Source: Heracleum sosnowskyi
Lineage: Eukaryota > Streptophyta > Magnoliopsida > Apiales > Apiaceae
Direction: 5' to 3'
Length of the DNA: 64,000 nucleotides
Assembly (NCBI GenBank): GCA_030848705.1
Contig: CM061238.1
Coordinates: forward strand, 46,477,133-46,541,132
Positions 12,852 to 23,213 of the stretch are shown piece after piece (the first letter of the stretch is position 1; the number at the start of each line of letters is the position of its first letter). Under the pieces are notes generated by a model that saw only the letters and a program-made list of their open reading frames with translations, did not search any database and had not been told where the DNA came from. A program made the translations under genes and the position numbers.

Positions 12852-13704
12852 TTTAGAGTCAGTACCACAGGGTTCCAGTGATTTATTTGAAGCAACCAGA
12901 ATGACAAAGGACTAATCAGCAGCATTGAATTGAAGACATAGAAGAATTGATAAAGTGTTATTCATCTGTGAACCAGACCAGTTGCACCAGTTGACGGCAC
13001 TTAAAAAGATCAAGTTGTTTTATCGTCTCAGAAGAAATTGATTTAGTCTAATACTGAACACCCTGAAACTCAAAAGGTTTAATAAAAGATCAAGTCAAAA
13101 GAAAATGGCTCGATGGTTTTTCAATTTTGAAAACCATCGAATGGGATACATGAATTCTATCTGAATTCAATTATAAAGTAATTTGACTTTCGATAGTTTT
13201 TAAATAAAAACAACGAATGGTAAATTGCTTTTATACATTCGATAGTTTTCTATTTTGAGGAGCAGGTGGAAAGTTGATTTGTTTGACAGGTTGATGAAGA
13301 TCCAACGACCAAGATTAATGTTTTCTTTTGGTTCGATGGTTTTTCAAATTAAGACTACAATTACTACAGAGAGAAGAAGTGTCTGCTTCAGTAATCAAGG
13401 TAGAACACAGAGACATTACGAAGAGAGAGATTGAGCCAGAGAGAATTATCAGAGAAATTAATAGTGCTCAGAATTCTATCATTGTATTGAATTTGTGTAA
13501 CCTTGAACTCATTGAAGCTAATCTATGGATTAGAATTGTAGCACCCCTCGCAGATTATATTTATAAAACGATGTATTCCATGACTCTTGTTTTGATTTGG
13601 TGTATTTGATTTCGTAGTTGAACTGAATGATTTATCCGCGAATGAAATTAAAGAATTTGTGAGTATCGTATTCAACCCCCTTCTACGATACTTTGGACCT
13701 AACA
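12852..13704 (+). repeat. 5' LTR of Copia-1 (left part removed by gypsy A)
   Basis: It ends GGACCTAACA at 13704, two bases before a primer binding site, and carries TATTCAACCCCCTTCTACGATA just inside the end, as in the other copia LTRs here. Its expected TGTT start is missing because gypsy A inserted at 12852. It holds four forward and one reverse copy of TTCGAT(G/A)GTTTT, including a hairpin at 13111-13139. Confidence 0.85.
13111..13139. repeat. Palindromic hairpin in the Copia-1 LTR
   Basis: Perfect 10-base arms CGATGGTTTT and AAAACCATCG are separated by nine bases. Single arms recur at 13189 (TTCGATAGTTTTT), 13238 (TTCGATAGTTTTC) and 13332 (TTCGATGGTTTTTC). Confidence 0.88.
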
Positions 13705-13706
13705 AT

Positions 13707-13718
13707 TGGTATCAGAGC
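13707..13718 (+). promoter_or_regulatory. Primer binding site of Copia-1
   Basis: TGGTATCAGAGC, two bases after the LTR end. It is complementary to the 3' end of initiator-Met tRNA. Confidence 0.94.
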
Positions 13719-13864
13719 TATTTGATTGACGTACAAATCAGATCCGGTGAATGAGACTAAAATCAAACATAGCGTGAAAATACGAAGCAAATTTTTTAAC
13801 TTTCAAATTTTTTCATTTGATTGGAATTTCTTGAATTTTAAACAATTTGAAATTTTCAGAAACC

Positions 13865-16800
13865 ATGAGTGCTCCAAAGACAACTGCTGGTATTAAAGTT
13901 CCCCCGTTTGCAAGAGATGATTTCGGTTTGTGGAAGATGAAGATGCTGTTATTTATCAAGGCATCGAATCCGTTGTATATTGGAATTTTAGAGAACGGAC
14001 CATATATACCAATGAAATAAGTTGATGAAACGACAACTCTTGAAGGTAACAGGATTCCTGCTGGCCCCCAACCTAAGGATATCTCTGAGTACACAGATTC
14101 AGATAAAGAACTGATTCGATTGGATACAGGTTTGATGCTGATATTGACAGACTCCGCAGACAAGGAAATGAGCTATCAGATAATGAGATGTACAAGCGGG
14201 AAACATATGTGGGATACCATAAACTTAATAATGGAAGGAACTGAAGATGTTCAGGAAAACAGATTGGACATCCTGACTTCTCAGTATGAGTCATTTAGGT
14301 CTCTTCCTGGAGAAAGTATAACTCAGGTCTTTGAGAAGTATACTAAGCTGCTTAATGAATTAGCAATGAAAGGGAAGACCTATCCACTGAGAGAAACAAA
14401 CAGGAAGTTCATGATGACGTTGCCCCATCATGTAGAACACAAGTCCTCATCCATAAGGGAAAGAACAGAATTCACTAAGATGTCATTAGAGATGATCTAT
14501 GGCAAGCTGAAGACTTATGAGATGGAGCAAGAACAAAGAGTGATAATCTACGGACCAGGGACAGTGGATAACAAGCACAATGCACTTGTGAGATCAGCAG
14601 CACTTGTAGTGGATGAACCAACAACTTCTGATATTCAGGTTCAAACCCCTAGAGCTGGAAAGGAGGTGATTATAGAAGCTGGAATGGATTTTGTGAATCT
14701 GGGTGTTGATGAAAGTGATTACTACACCCTAGAAGAGCTTGAGAAAATGGAAGACAAAACCATGGCGTACTTAGCTGCAAAGTTTAGCCACATTCGTTTC
14801 AAGAGAAACCCTAAGTACAAGTTCAAGGGCTTAACCAACAGATTCCAGAAGAACAAGTATTCACCTGGTACAGGCTTTAAGGGAGGCTACAAGACTGGCT
14901 CGATTGACAGAAGCAAATCAAGATGCTACAACTGCAATGAGTTAGGGCATTTCGCCACTGAATGCCGGAAGCCTCGTCAAGAAAGAGACAAGAACGATGT
15001 CTATGAAAAGAAAGACTCTTATGAGGATTTGAAGAAGGAGAATGCCAAGCTGAAACAGCAACTGGAGGCATTGTCTGGAAAGCAGAAAGGGAAAGCTTAT
15101 ATAGCAGAGGGAAAACACTGGGATGATACTGATTCAGATGAAGAGGAAGAGTATGTAAATGTTGCCCTAATGGCTGACTCTTCAGAGGAATCACCGCAAT
15201 TATCTCAGGGTAAGGTTAAAAGCTCAAAGGTCGTGTGGATTCTGGATAGTGGCTGTTGACACATGACAGGTGAAGAGTCCCTACTTACAGAGGTGGTTAA
15301 GAAGACCGGCCTGATTGTAACCTTTGGAGATGACAACAAAGGATTCACTACGGGATATGGTAAATTGAAAATTGGGAATGTCATCATTGAAAACATCTCT
15401 CTTGTTGAAGGATTGAAACACAATCTTCTAAGTATCAGTCAGTTCTGTGATAAAGGCTACAATGTAGATTTCAGAAAGGACAAGTGCTTGATCACAAACA
15501 GGAAGGATGAGAAGCTTGCTCTACTGGGAGTGAGAAAAAGAAATTTGTTTATAGCTAACTTAAGTTCTACTAGTGAAGGAGAAGTTACATGTTTCTACAG
15601 TAAGGCATCTTCAGAACAAAGTTGGCTATGGCATAAGAAGCTCTCACATTTGAACTTCAAAACTATGAACTCTTTAGTAAAGAGAGAGTTAGTGAGAGGG
15701 TTGCCCCTGATGGAATTCAATCAGGAGGGACTATGTGAAGCATGTGAAAAAGGGAAGTCAAAGAAAGCATCACATAGAAGCAAAGGAATGACAAGCATTG
15801 CTGAACCATTACAACTGATTTATATGGATTTATTTGGTCCAGTCAATGTTATGTCACTTTCAAGGAAAATATATGCATTAGTGATGGTGGATGACTACTC
15901 CAAGTACACGTGGGTGTTGTTCTTACAATCAAAGGATGAAGCAACACAACTAATCATTGATCACATCAAGAAGATAGAAGTGGAAGCTAAGCTACCTGTG
16001 CGGACAATCAGATCAGACAATGGAACTGAATTCAAGAATGCAGTTCTTAATGATTTCTGCTCAGAGAAAGGAATATCAAGACAGTATTCAGCACCAAGAA
16101 CTCCTCAACAGAATGGAGTAGTGGAAAGGAAAAACAGGACCTTGGTTGAAGCAGCAAAGACCATGTTGAATGAATCAAAACTTCCCACTTACTTTTGGCC
16201 TGAAGCAGTGAATACAGCTTACTACACTCAGAATCGAACCCTGATTAACAAAGATCATCAAAAGACTCCGTATGAGTTAATGGCCAACAAGAAACCAACA
16301 CTGAAGTACTTTCATGTGTTTGGTGCAAAGTGCTTTGTACTTAAAGATGGACAACCTCTAGGCAAGTTTGATGCCAAAGCAGATGAAGGTATTTTTCTGG
16401 GCTATTCTCTGGAATCTAAGGCTTACAGGGTGTATGTGATTGAAGATCAGAAGGTGTTGGAAAGCTTTAATGTAACATTTGACGACACCAAGAGACCAGG
16501 TCTGCAAACTAGAGAGAACTCTGAATCCTTGGTATTTGAAAATCTATCAGGAGATCTCTCTTACATTGAAGAAGAACCTGAAGTTGTTACAGTTATTAAT
16601 AATAATGATAATGATAATGATTCTGGACCAAGTGGTGATAGTGGTGGAAATACTCAAACTACTACTGGATCCACTAGTCAAACAACAGGGTCAACAGATC
16701 ATACCGTCAACAACTCAGGGGGGGCATGAGAAGGATCAACTAGTCACACTCCACAACATCTAGAAAAAGGAGAATCATCAAGATTGCATCTTCCAAGACA

Positions 16801-17242
16801 AAGGGTATGGAATAAAGATCATCCCTTTCACTTGATCATTGGTGATCCGGACACAGGAGTGAGAACTAGGAGGACATCACAAAATGAATGTCACTATTCT
16901 GGGTTTCTTTCAGAAACAGAACCTAAGAAAGTTGAAGATGCCCTAGATGATCCAGATTGGGTGATTGCAATGCAAGAGGAACTCAATCAGTTTGAAAGGC
17001 AGAAAGTTTGGAAGCTGGTACCCAGGCCTAAAGGAAAATATGTTATAGGAACAAGATGGGTATTCAGAAATAAATTGGATGAAGATGGCATTGTAACGAG
17101 AAACAAAGCCAGACTGGTTGCTAAAGGTTACTCTCAAGAAGAGGGTATAGATTATGATGAAACCTATGCACCAGTAGCAAGACTTGAGGCCATCAGAATG
17201 TTTCTGGAATTCCCAGCACATTCAAATTACAAGGTATATCAT
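13865..17242 (+). pseudogene. Copia-1 gag-pol, Sirevirus-like, truncated inside RT
   Basis: A single reading frame starts at ATG 13865 (MSAPKTTAG) and stays in phase for 3.4 kb, broken only by three stops: TAA 14018, TGA 15257 and TGA 16727. Gag runs to about 15200 and has a CCHC knuckle, CYNCNELGHFATEC, at 14924-14965, followed by a short coiled coil (DLKKENAKLKQQLEAL). Protease shows ILDSGC at 15242-15256, with the stop directly after it. Integrase has a zinc-binding WHKKLSHLNF...CEACEKGK region at 15627-15770 and the core motifs MDLFGP, RSDNGTEF and NGVVERKNRT at 15823-16140. An Asn/Asp/Ser/Thr-rich linker (16580-16790) precedes RT (WVIAMQEELNQFER; RNKARLVAKGYSQEEGIDYDE). Sequence stops matching after NYKVY at about 17240. 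The rest of RT, RNase H and any third ORF are lost. All three stops fit C-to-T changes of CAA or CGA codons. Confidence 0.93.
16715..16725 (+). promoter_or_regulatory. Purine-rich tract in the Copia-1 integrase-RT linker (possible central PPT)
   Basis: TCAGGGGGGGCATG, coding SGGA. Copia-2 and Copia-3 have CAGGGGGAG at the same place in their linkers. The 7-G run suggests one A-to-G change from that form. A central PPT role is inference. Confidence 0.4.
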
Positions 17243-17566
17243 GAATCTTGTTATCTTTAATAATCTTGAAGGTATACCACCAGGTTGGAAGGAATTTACC
17301 CTACCATAATGAACGAAGAAATTGCGATTGAATTACCACGAGCGAAAGCGGATCATGATGCGATTAGAATACTAGTGACATATAACGAACGACAGTATTT
17401 GAAGATATTAAGTTGGTATGAGAAAGTGTTAAGTAATAAAACGGTCGAATTAGTAAGAGTTTGGTGGAGGAATCCTAAGGTTGAAGAGTCAACCTAGGAA
17501 TGTGAGAGTGAGATGTTGGAAAAGTATCCACATATGTTTGCACGAGCAGATTCTGAGGACAGAATC
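17243..17566 (+). pseudogene. gypsy D integrase C-terminal fragment
   Basis: It begins abruptly after Copia-1. Readable pieces are GIPPGWKEFTLP, EIAIELPRAKADHDA and NKTVELVRVWWRNPKVEEST, then a stop (TAG, where related elements have Trp) and CESEMLEKYPHMFARADSED. NK...LV.V.W....EE.T.E and KYPH.F are the C-terminal signature of Tekay-type Ty3/gypsy integrases. It reaches the polypurine tract, so it is the natural 3' end of an element whose earlier part is missing. Confidence 0.75.
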
Positions 17567-17584
17567 CTTTTAAGGGGGGAAGGA
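17567..17584 (+). promoter_or_regulatory. Polypurine tract of gypsy D
   Basis: A TTTTAAGGGGGG-type purine run followed by AAGGA, ending directly against TGTAAGATCC, the LTR start. Confidence 0.85.
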
Positions 17585-20500
17585 TGTAAGATCCGGGAAA
17601 ATTACGTGTTAATATTTGATGTGAAATGAAATTTTATTTTCATATAAAAATTTATTAAATGTTTTATCTGTTTAAATGCGTTGAGTTATTCGTTAAATGG
17701 TCAAAGATGTGATGTTGAGATGTTATGTGAATATTTGTGGTAATTAGAAATTATTTTAAAAGGATGTCATTCTATTTCATTTTATTTTAATTATCGAAAA
17801 GAAAAATTATTCCGTACCCTAATTATTCGGGAAATTGGTATATCGTTCGTACCAATATTTCATTCGTTAAAGTGGGAAATATTCGGAAACATTCGTGATA
17901 GAGGTATTTTGGCTCGTATATCTATTATTAAACGATTCTTGTAGTTATCCATATATTTTGGATAATTATCGTCTCGTAAAACGTGTATTCTATTTAATTG
18001 TATTAAAACGATCCATCAGATCAGTATCGATCCAAAAATGTCGTTTGGGGTATTATTTTCCGTTAAATATAAAAAGGCGTATCATACATTATTTTGCGTA
18101 TAATCAAGTTAATATATCGTTAAATATATAAAAATCTCTGAACCGTGTTCTTCTTGTTCTTGAGAATCAAACCAACTTTTGAAGGCGTTATCGGAATCCG
18201 ATTTCGACGCTCTAGTAGTCAAATCGAATATCTCAACATCCCCTACTTGAATCCATCATCAAAATTCGTGTGGGTATGATTTCTGAGTTTTTCTTATTTT
18301 TAATTATTTTAATTAATTCAAATTTCTAATTTAAATTCGGGGAATCTCCAATCTTCATTGCTCTTGTTACTTGATGTTTTGATTAGACTATACGTAATAT
18401 GCTGAGCATGATTATGATTTTTATTTCGAGTTTTGAGTTAAAAATCGAGTTAATCGATTATTGGGGAGGGTCGCCGGAATTTGAAAGCTTTGGCCGGAAT
18501 TGTAGTTCTACTAATTGGTTCTTATTGATGTTTACATTAATGAATAGATTGGAGGATTTGGAATTGATTCATGTTGATGGTTTTGATGTTGGTGGGCGAA
18601 GATGGCGGGCCGGAAAACGGCCGCCGCCGCCTGACTTTTCTTGTTCCGTTGATTTTGAACGGTTCTGTGAAGTATTGAGTTGATTTAGTGAGGTTTTGAC
18701 GTGTTTAAGACATTCCCATGTTGTACCTGTAAGAAAGCGGCACTTGGAGATGTTGTGGTCGCCGGGAACTGGTGGGGTGGCCGGAACCACCACCGGATTC
18801 CGGTGGTGTTCTTGGTGACCCACCCATGTTCTTGGCGACCCGTTTTATTTCCATACCCGACCCGCCTTTGATCTTGGAAACCCTAATCTATTTTCAGAAA
18901 AGTGATTCTGTGATTTGTTTTTTTTAAATAAATCAAAAATTGTTTTAAAAATTCTAAAAATCATATTTTTGATTTAAAAATCCATTTGATTATTCAGAAA
19001 ATTTTATAAATTTATAAATATTTATTTAAATTCGAAAATTGATTAAATTTAATTACTTTAATTATTTTTGATTAATAATTAATTAATTTAATTAATTGAT
19101 TAATTTTAATAATCAGTTAATTCTATTAAATAATTAGTAATTAAATCTAATTAATTTAAATTTGATTTGATTATTTTCTTGGCTTGGTTTTATTCATACA
19201 AATTTGTTTAAGTGTTTGGAAATTAGTCAATTAATTTATATTAATTGATTAAATTGTTTTTTAAATCTTTATATTGGGATAAATGATCCGATTATTTGAT
19301 CTAAAAATATTCCGAGGATTAATTCCTTTGAAACGAGAGTCGAATATTTTTCTAAAATCATTTCTTGGATGTTACAAGACTTATGTGATTTATTTATCAC
19401 AATTAAGTGACAATGTGTGTGTTACGTGAAATATGTGAATTATCTGGTTGTTGAGTTATACATGCGAATAATTGTTTTGTGACTTGTTTAAATATTTTAA
19501 TCGTGTATAATATTATCACGAGGGGTAGTTAGAATAGAAATTTGTTAGTATTGTTAGAAAATGAGATTTACGAGACCGTTGACTTAGATGTTGACTTTTA
19601 TGGTATAGAGATTTTCGACGAGCGTGATACGTGGGGTATTTATTTAATTGATCATGATTATTCTATCAAATAAAATATGGTTATCTATGCAACAAAGGCT
19701 ATTGGACGAAACGAGTCAGATTATCGAAGTATGTTAAATGAAAGATGTCAGAGAAGGATAAGGTAGTATTGTTTACGACTGATTGGGTTTGGTGAGGCGA
19801 TTTAACACCAAGGGAACGTCAACACTCGTAGGGGACATTTTCAAGTATTTCTTCCAACGGAGATATTGACGCGTGGATTCAAAACGGTAGGATCAGATTT
19901 GTGGTATTCGCAAGAGCGTTAAATCAAAGAAGGACGGAAATAGAGAATCGTGCTATAAGACAGAATAAGGAGGGAATCGTATTATCTCAGACTTACGAAA
20001 TAGCTAAGGACCAGAGGCAAGTGTTTATACCCTTGCTTATTATTTGAGTGATATTCTCTTAAATTATTATGATACAATTGGCATACTCTTCACTAAATTT
20101 TAAATAATGACTCTTTTGCATTGAATTACAAGTATTTTATTTAATCTCGTAAATTGACGAGTATTCTTTTATACCTTTTGAGGTCAGATTTATATTTCCA
20201 TATAAATTGGGAAAAGTATATTTATTATGTTGAAACGATTTAAAAGATAGTTATGAGCCTTATACTAAGGCTTTCTTTCAAAAATCTTGATTTAAAAATA
20301 TTAGGTTGGAATGTTGCCAACCCTAGATGAGTGGGAACTTGTGAACCCGATGAGGGTAAAAATGTTATTTTAAATTCTGAAGTTGTGGTACTTGTTCTAC
20401 AAGTATTCTATTTTTCCATCTTGTCCCTATGCAAGTAATATAATCATTTCTTGTTGATGCGATTATCTGATCCAGTCCCTGATTCGAACTCATAATGCTT

Positions 20501-21985
20501 GTTTCATATCAGACTTAACTTTGTTGAGCATGTTATTGTTTATTCTCCATTATCACCCCCATTGTTGCATCGATCTCGTCGATGTTTATTGTATTGTCAC
20601 TTTTCATGTGCATCTCCCACTGTTGTGTCGATCTCGTCGATACTAGATTGTATTGTTATTCTTTATTGATTCTTCATAGTTGAGTTGTTTCCTGGAACGT
20701 GAGTTTTCCAGCGATTGTTGTATTAAGGTTGTCAATTCTTCCGACACCTGATGGTCGTAACAAGGTTGTCGATTGTACCGACACCTGGCGTATAGGATAT
20801 AGAATTGGAATGTTTTTAAAGAGACCAGTAATGGTCGGACCAGATTTATGGTCGGAAGAAGTTAAGGCCAAGATGGCCAAGGATCCTAGATGTAGGACTT
20901 TGCTGTGTGCATTGTCCGGGGTTAGTGCGTGACTGATCAGCAGCCTAACCTTGTGTTTTTAAAAATAAAATAGAGGTCCAATTCTAATTCAAATATTGAA
21001 CTCGAATTGTCTAGTAGCCACTTCCTTATGGCACTTGATTATTGTCAGAATTATCAGCACATATTCTGTTCTTATCAGAAATTATATCTGTTACCATTAT
21101 TGTTGGTTTTAGAAGACGTTGTGAATCTATTGAAGTCGTGAAGTACGTTATTTCTTCCATGGCCGAGCGTGTTGGCTCATTCTTACTCTTTTATTAGTCT
21201 ACTCTTCCAGAGTTGTTGGTTTTAGAAGATGCTGTGAATGGAACCGTTATCCTTAAAAATAGTATTTTGGTATAAACTATGGTCTTGAAGACGTATGAGT
21301 TCATATTTATTTCATATTTTCTACATCCTATTGTAGATATTTTGGTTCGGGTAACCATGGCGACAAATATAAATCCCTTTGTGTTTTAAAACTATTCAGT
21401 TGCAAAAGCTGAATGAGAAATTATGGCGAATTACCAAACTTGATTTAAAAAGTTTTAAGAGATTACAAATGTTTAAACCAAAAGCTTATTTTGGAAACTT
21501 TTCCTGTTATACTTGATAATGCACCTGCTGAGCAATTCTTTCGCTCATACTTGCTTTCTTTATATTTTTAGCCTTTCAGTAAGAAGGCATATTGGCGGGA
21601 GTTATCCGCGTAGCTGTACAGAGAAGGAATAAGATGTTAGTGTAAAGACGTTATGATGCAGAGTATTTAGAACTAGTGTAAGGTTATTGTATAAAGTGAA
21701 TTTTTATTAAATACTATGTTGTATCAGATTAGATTTGCCTGGTATACTTCTTGTCGAAGTTATACTAGTGTTATAGGATTTATGTAAGGAAAATGGTTGT
21801 AAAGAAGAAAATTTTGTGTAATGGGATTTTGGATTTTTGTTTCTAGCACTATAACCTTTAAAGATTCTTGGTAGAGTTAGGGTCGCAGATATTATTATTG
21901 TATTGGTTTAATGTTGAACAGGTTGTTTAATTTGAGGATGTTGTGTGACGACCAAATCCTTTGACCCCAGATTTGGGGCATTACA
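17585..21985 (+). repeat. gypsy D LTR, 4.4 kb, flanked by an integrase end on the left and a primer site on the right
   Basis: It starts TGTAAGATCC after a polypurine tract and ends TTTGGGGCATTACA at 21985, three bases before a primer site. It therefore serves as 3' LTR to the left fragment and 5' LTR to the right one. No coding motif was found in it; short frames near 18400-18680 and 20700-20930 have no recognisable domain. The stretch 19750-19990 (GGCGATTTAACACC, GGGGACATTTT, GGATCAGATTTGTGGT, CGCAAGAGCGTTA) is clearly related to 63690-63960 in the gypsy C LTR. Very AT-rich sequence fills 18900-19300. Confidence 0.88.
20559..20787. repeat. Paired short tandem duplications in the gypsy D LTR
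   Basis: TCGATCTCGTCGAT lies in two units offset by 58 bases (about 20559 and 20617). GGTTGTC.ATT.T.CCGACACCTG lies in two units offset by 37 bases (20726 and 20763). GTTGGTTTTAGAAGA(C/T)G recurs at about 21103 and 21206. Confidence 0.75.
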
Positions 21986-21988
21986 GGT

Positions 21989-22000
21989 TGGTATCAGAGC
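21989..22000 (+). promoter_or_regulatory. Primer binding site after the gypsy D LTR
   Basis: TGGTATCAGAGC, three bases downstream of the LTR end at 21985. Confidence 0.93.
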
Positions 22001-23213
22001 AGGGTTATAGTGAGACTAGAAACGAGAGCGCGTAGGGGTGTATATAGTTATATAAGGAATGTCAGAGCTCATTTAGAGTCTGTGTTGGACTATTGGATAT
22101 AGTACCAATGAGTGAGTTAAGATGAGGGTATTCGATTAAGATGATTGTGCTAAAGATGGATAGAACTTCTTACGATTGTAGATGTCTACGGCGGAATCTT
22201 CAAGGACTATTTCGAGTCGACGACAACGTACGATATTGATAACTTTACGACGTGGAAAAGAAGGGCTTATAATCGAATAACGAGCTATCGAAGGAGTCGA
22301 CAGAGGAGGCACATGTGGAGACCTTGGTAATACTTTTCCATCCTAATGAAGTATTCGACATTCCTTTAAGCGAAACTTGTGTTGGTGAATATATTCCACC
22401 TTTTGACCTTGTATTTGATACTTTTGATCAATCATGTTTGCAATTGCATCAGAGGTTGTTGTGATATCTATTTCAAATTTTGAGGCCTGTTGAAAATGTG
22501 TTATTTAAATTTCAACTCTTTCATTCTTCAGGGGTGAATCCCTCTAATTGTAAGGGAACACTTTTTGTTCGATGCTTTCTTTTCTGGTTATTCCTCTTTT
22601 CTGAAGTAACACCTTTGGGAATTTACTCAGTTCCAATCCAAGGTGTGTATATGAGATTTCTTATCGAAAGGCCTTGGTTGCTACCGTGATTTTAAATTTC
22701 TTTCATATTTCTCTACTCCAACTGAGACAAACAACCCTATTTATAGGGGACACAAGGACTATTTGTCTATGTGATAGAAGTCTGATGGGACGCTGTCACT
22801 TGTGTGTTGTGCAATACAAGAAGGCTAATTACCTTTAGTAATGTCTTAATTAAGACACGCAACATTGAGTTCATGTGATCGAATTGATCTCTCAGTGATT
22901 CTTTTATTTCCAATACTGTTCGCTTTAGAATATGTAAATTTGGTAACCACAATCGTGGGACATTTTCTAACCTTAAGTGAGAATACTATTCTTGATTAAT
23001 GACTTTTGGTTGGAATCCATTTCTTTAGAAGTGTATTTCAATTAAAACTACTTTTCTTGATTTAGAAAAATTAGGGTTCTTAATTTGGAAGTTTAATTGT
23101 TCGAAGTTGTTTAAGTGATTAAAAGGGGTATTTTGTTAAAATTTTGATTAATTAGACATAATTAATTAAATTAGTTTTGGTTTAAATTGAATTTTCTGGA
23201 AATTTGAAAAATA
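22001..23213 (+). other. gypsy leader fragment, then an unassigned stretch
   Basis: About 22001-22280 reads as a gypsy untranslated leader (GAGCAGGGTTATAGTGAGAC...). A possible start ATGTCTACGGCGG lies near 22187, but its frame closes after about 30 codons. A separate open run from about 22280 ends at a TGA near 22463 (pieces VILFHPNEVFDIPLSE and CVGEYIPPFDLVFDTFDQS); I do not recognise it. From 22470 to 23213 I see no gene. This part probably holds the spacer upstream of the third ORF at 23214. The leader/spacer junction is not defined. Confidence 0.4.

Noticed and set aside
18399..18683. 94-codon frame in the gypsy D LTR
   Set aside because: Lies wholly inside an LTR, lacks a domain, and an overlapping frame on the other strand is equally open.
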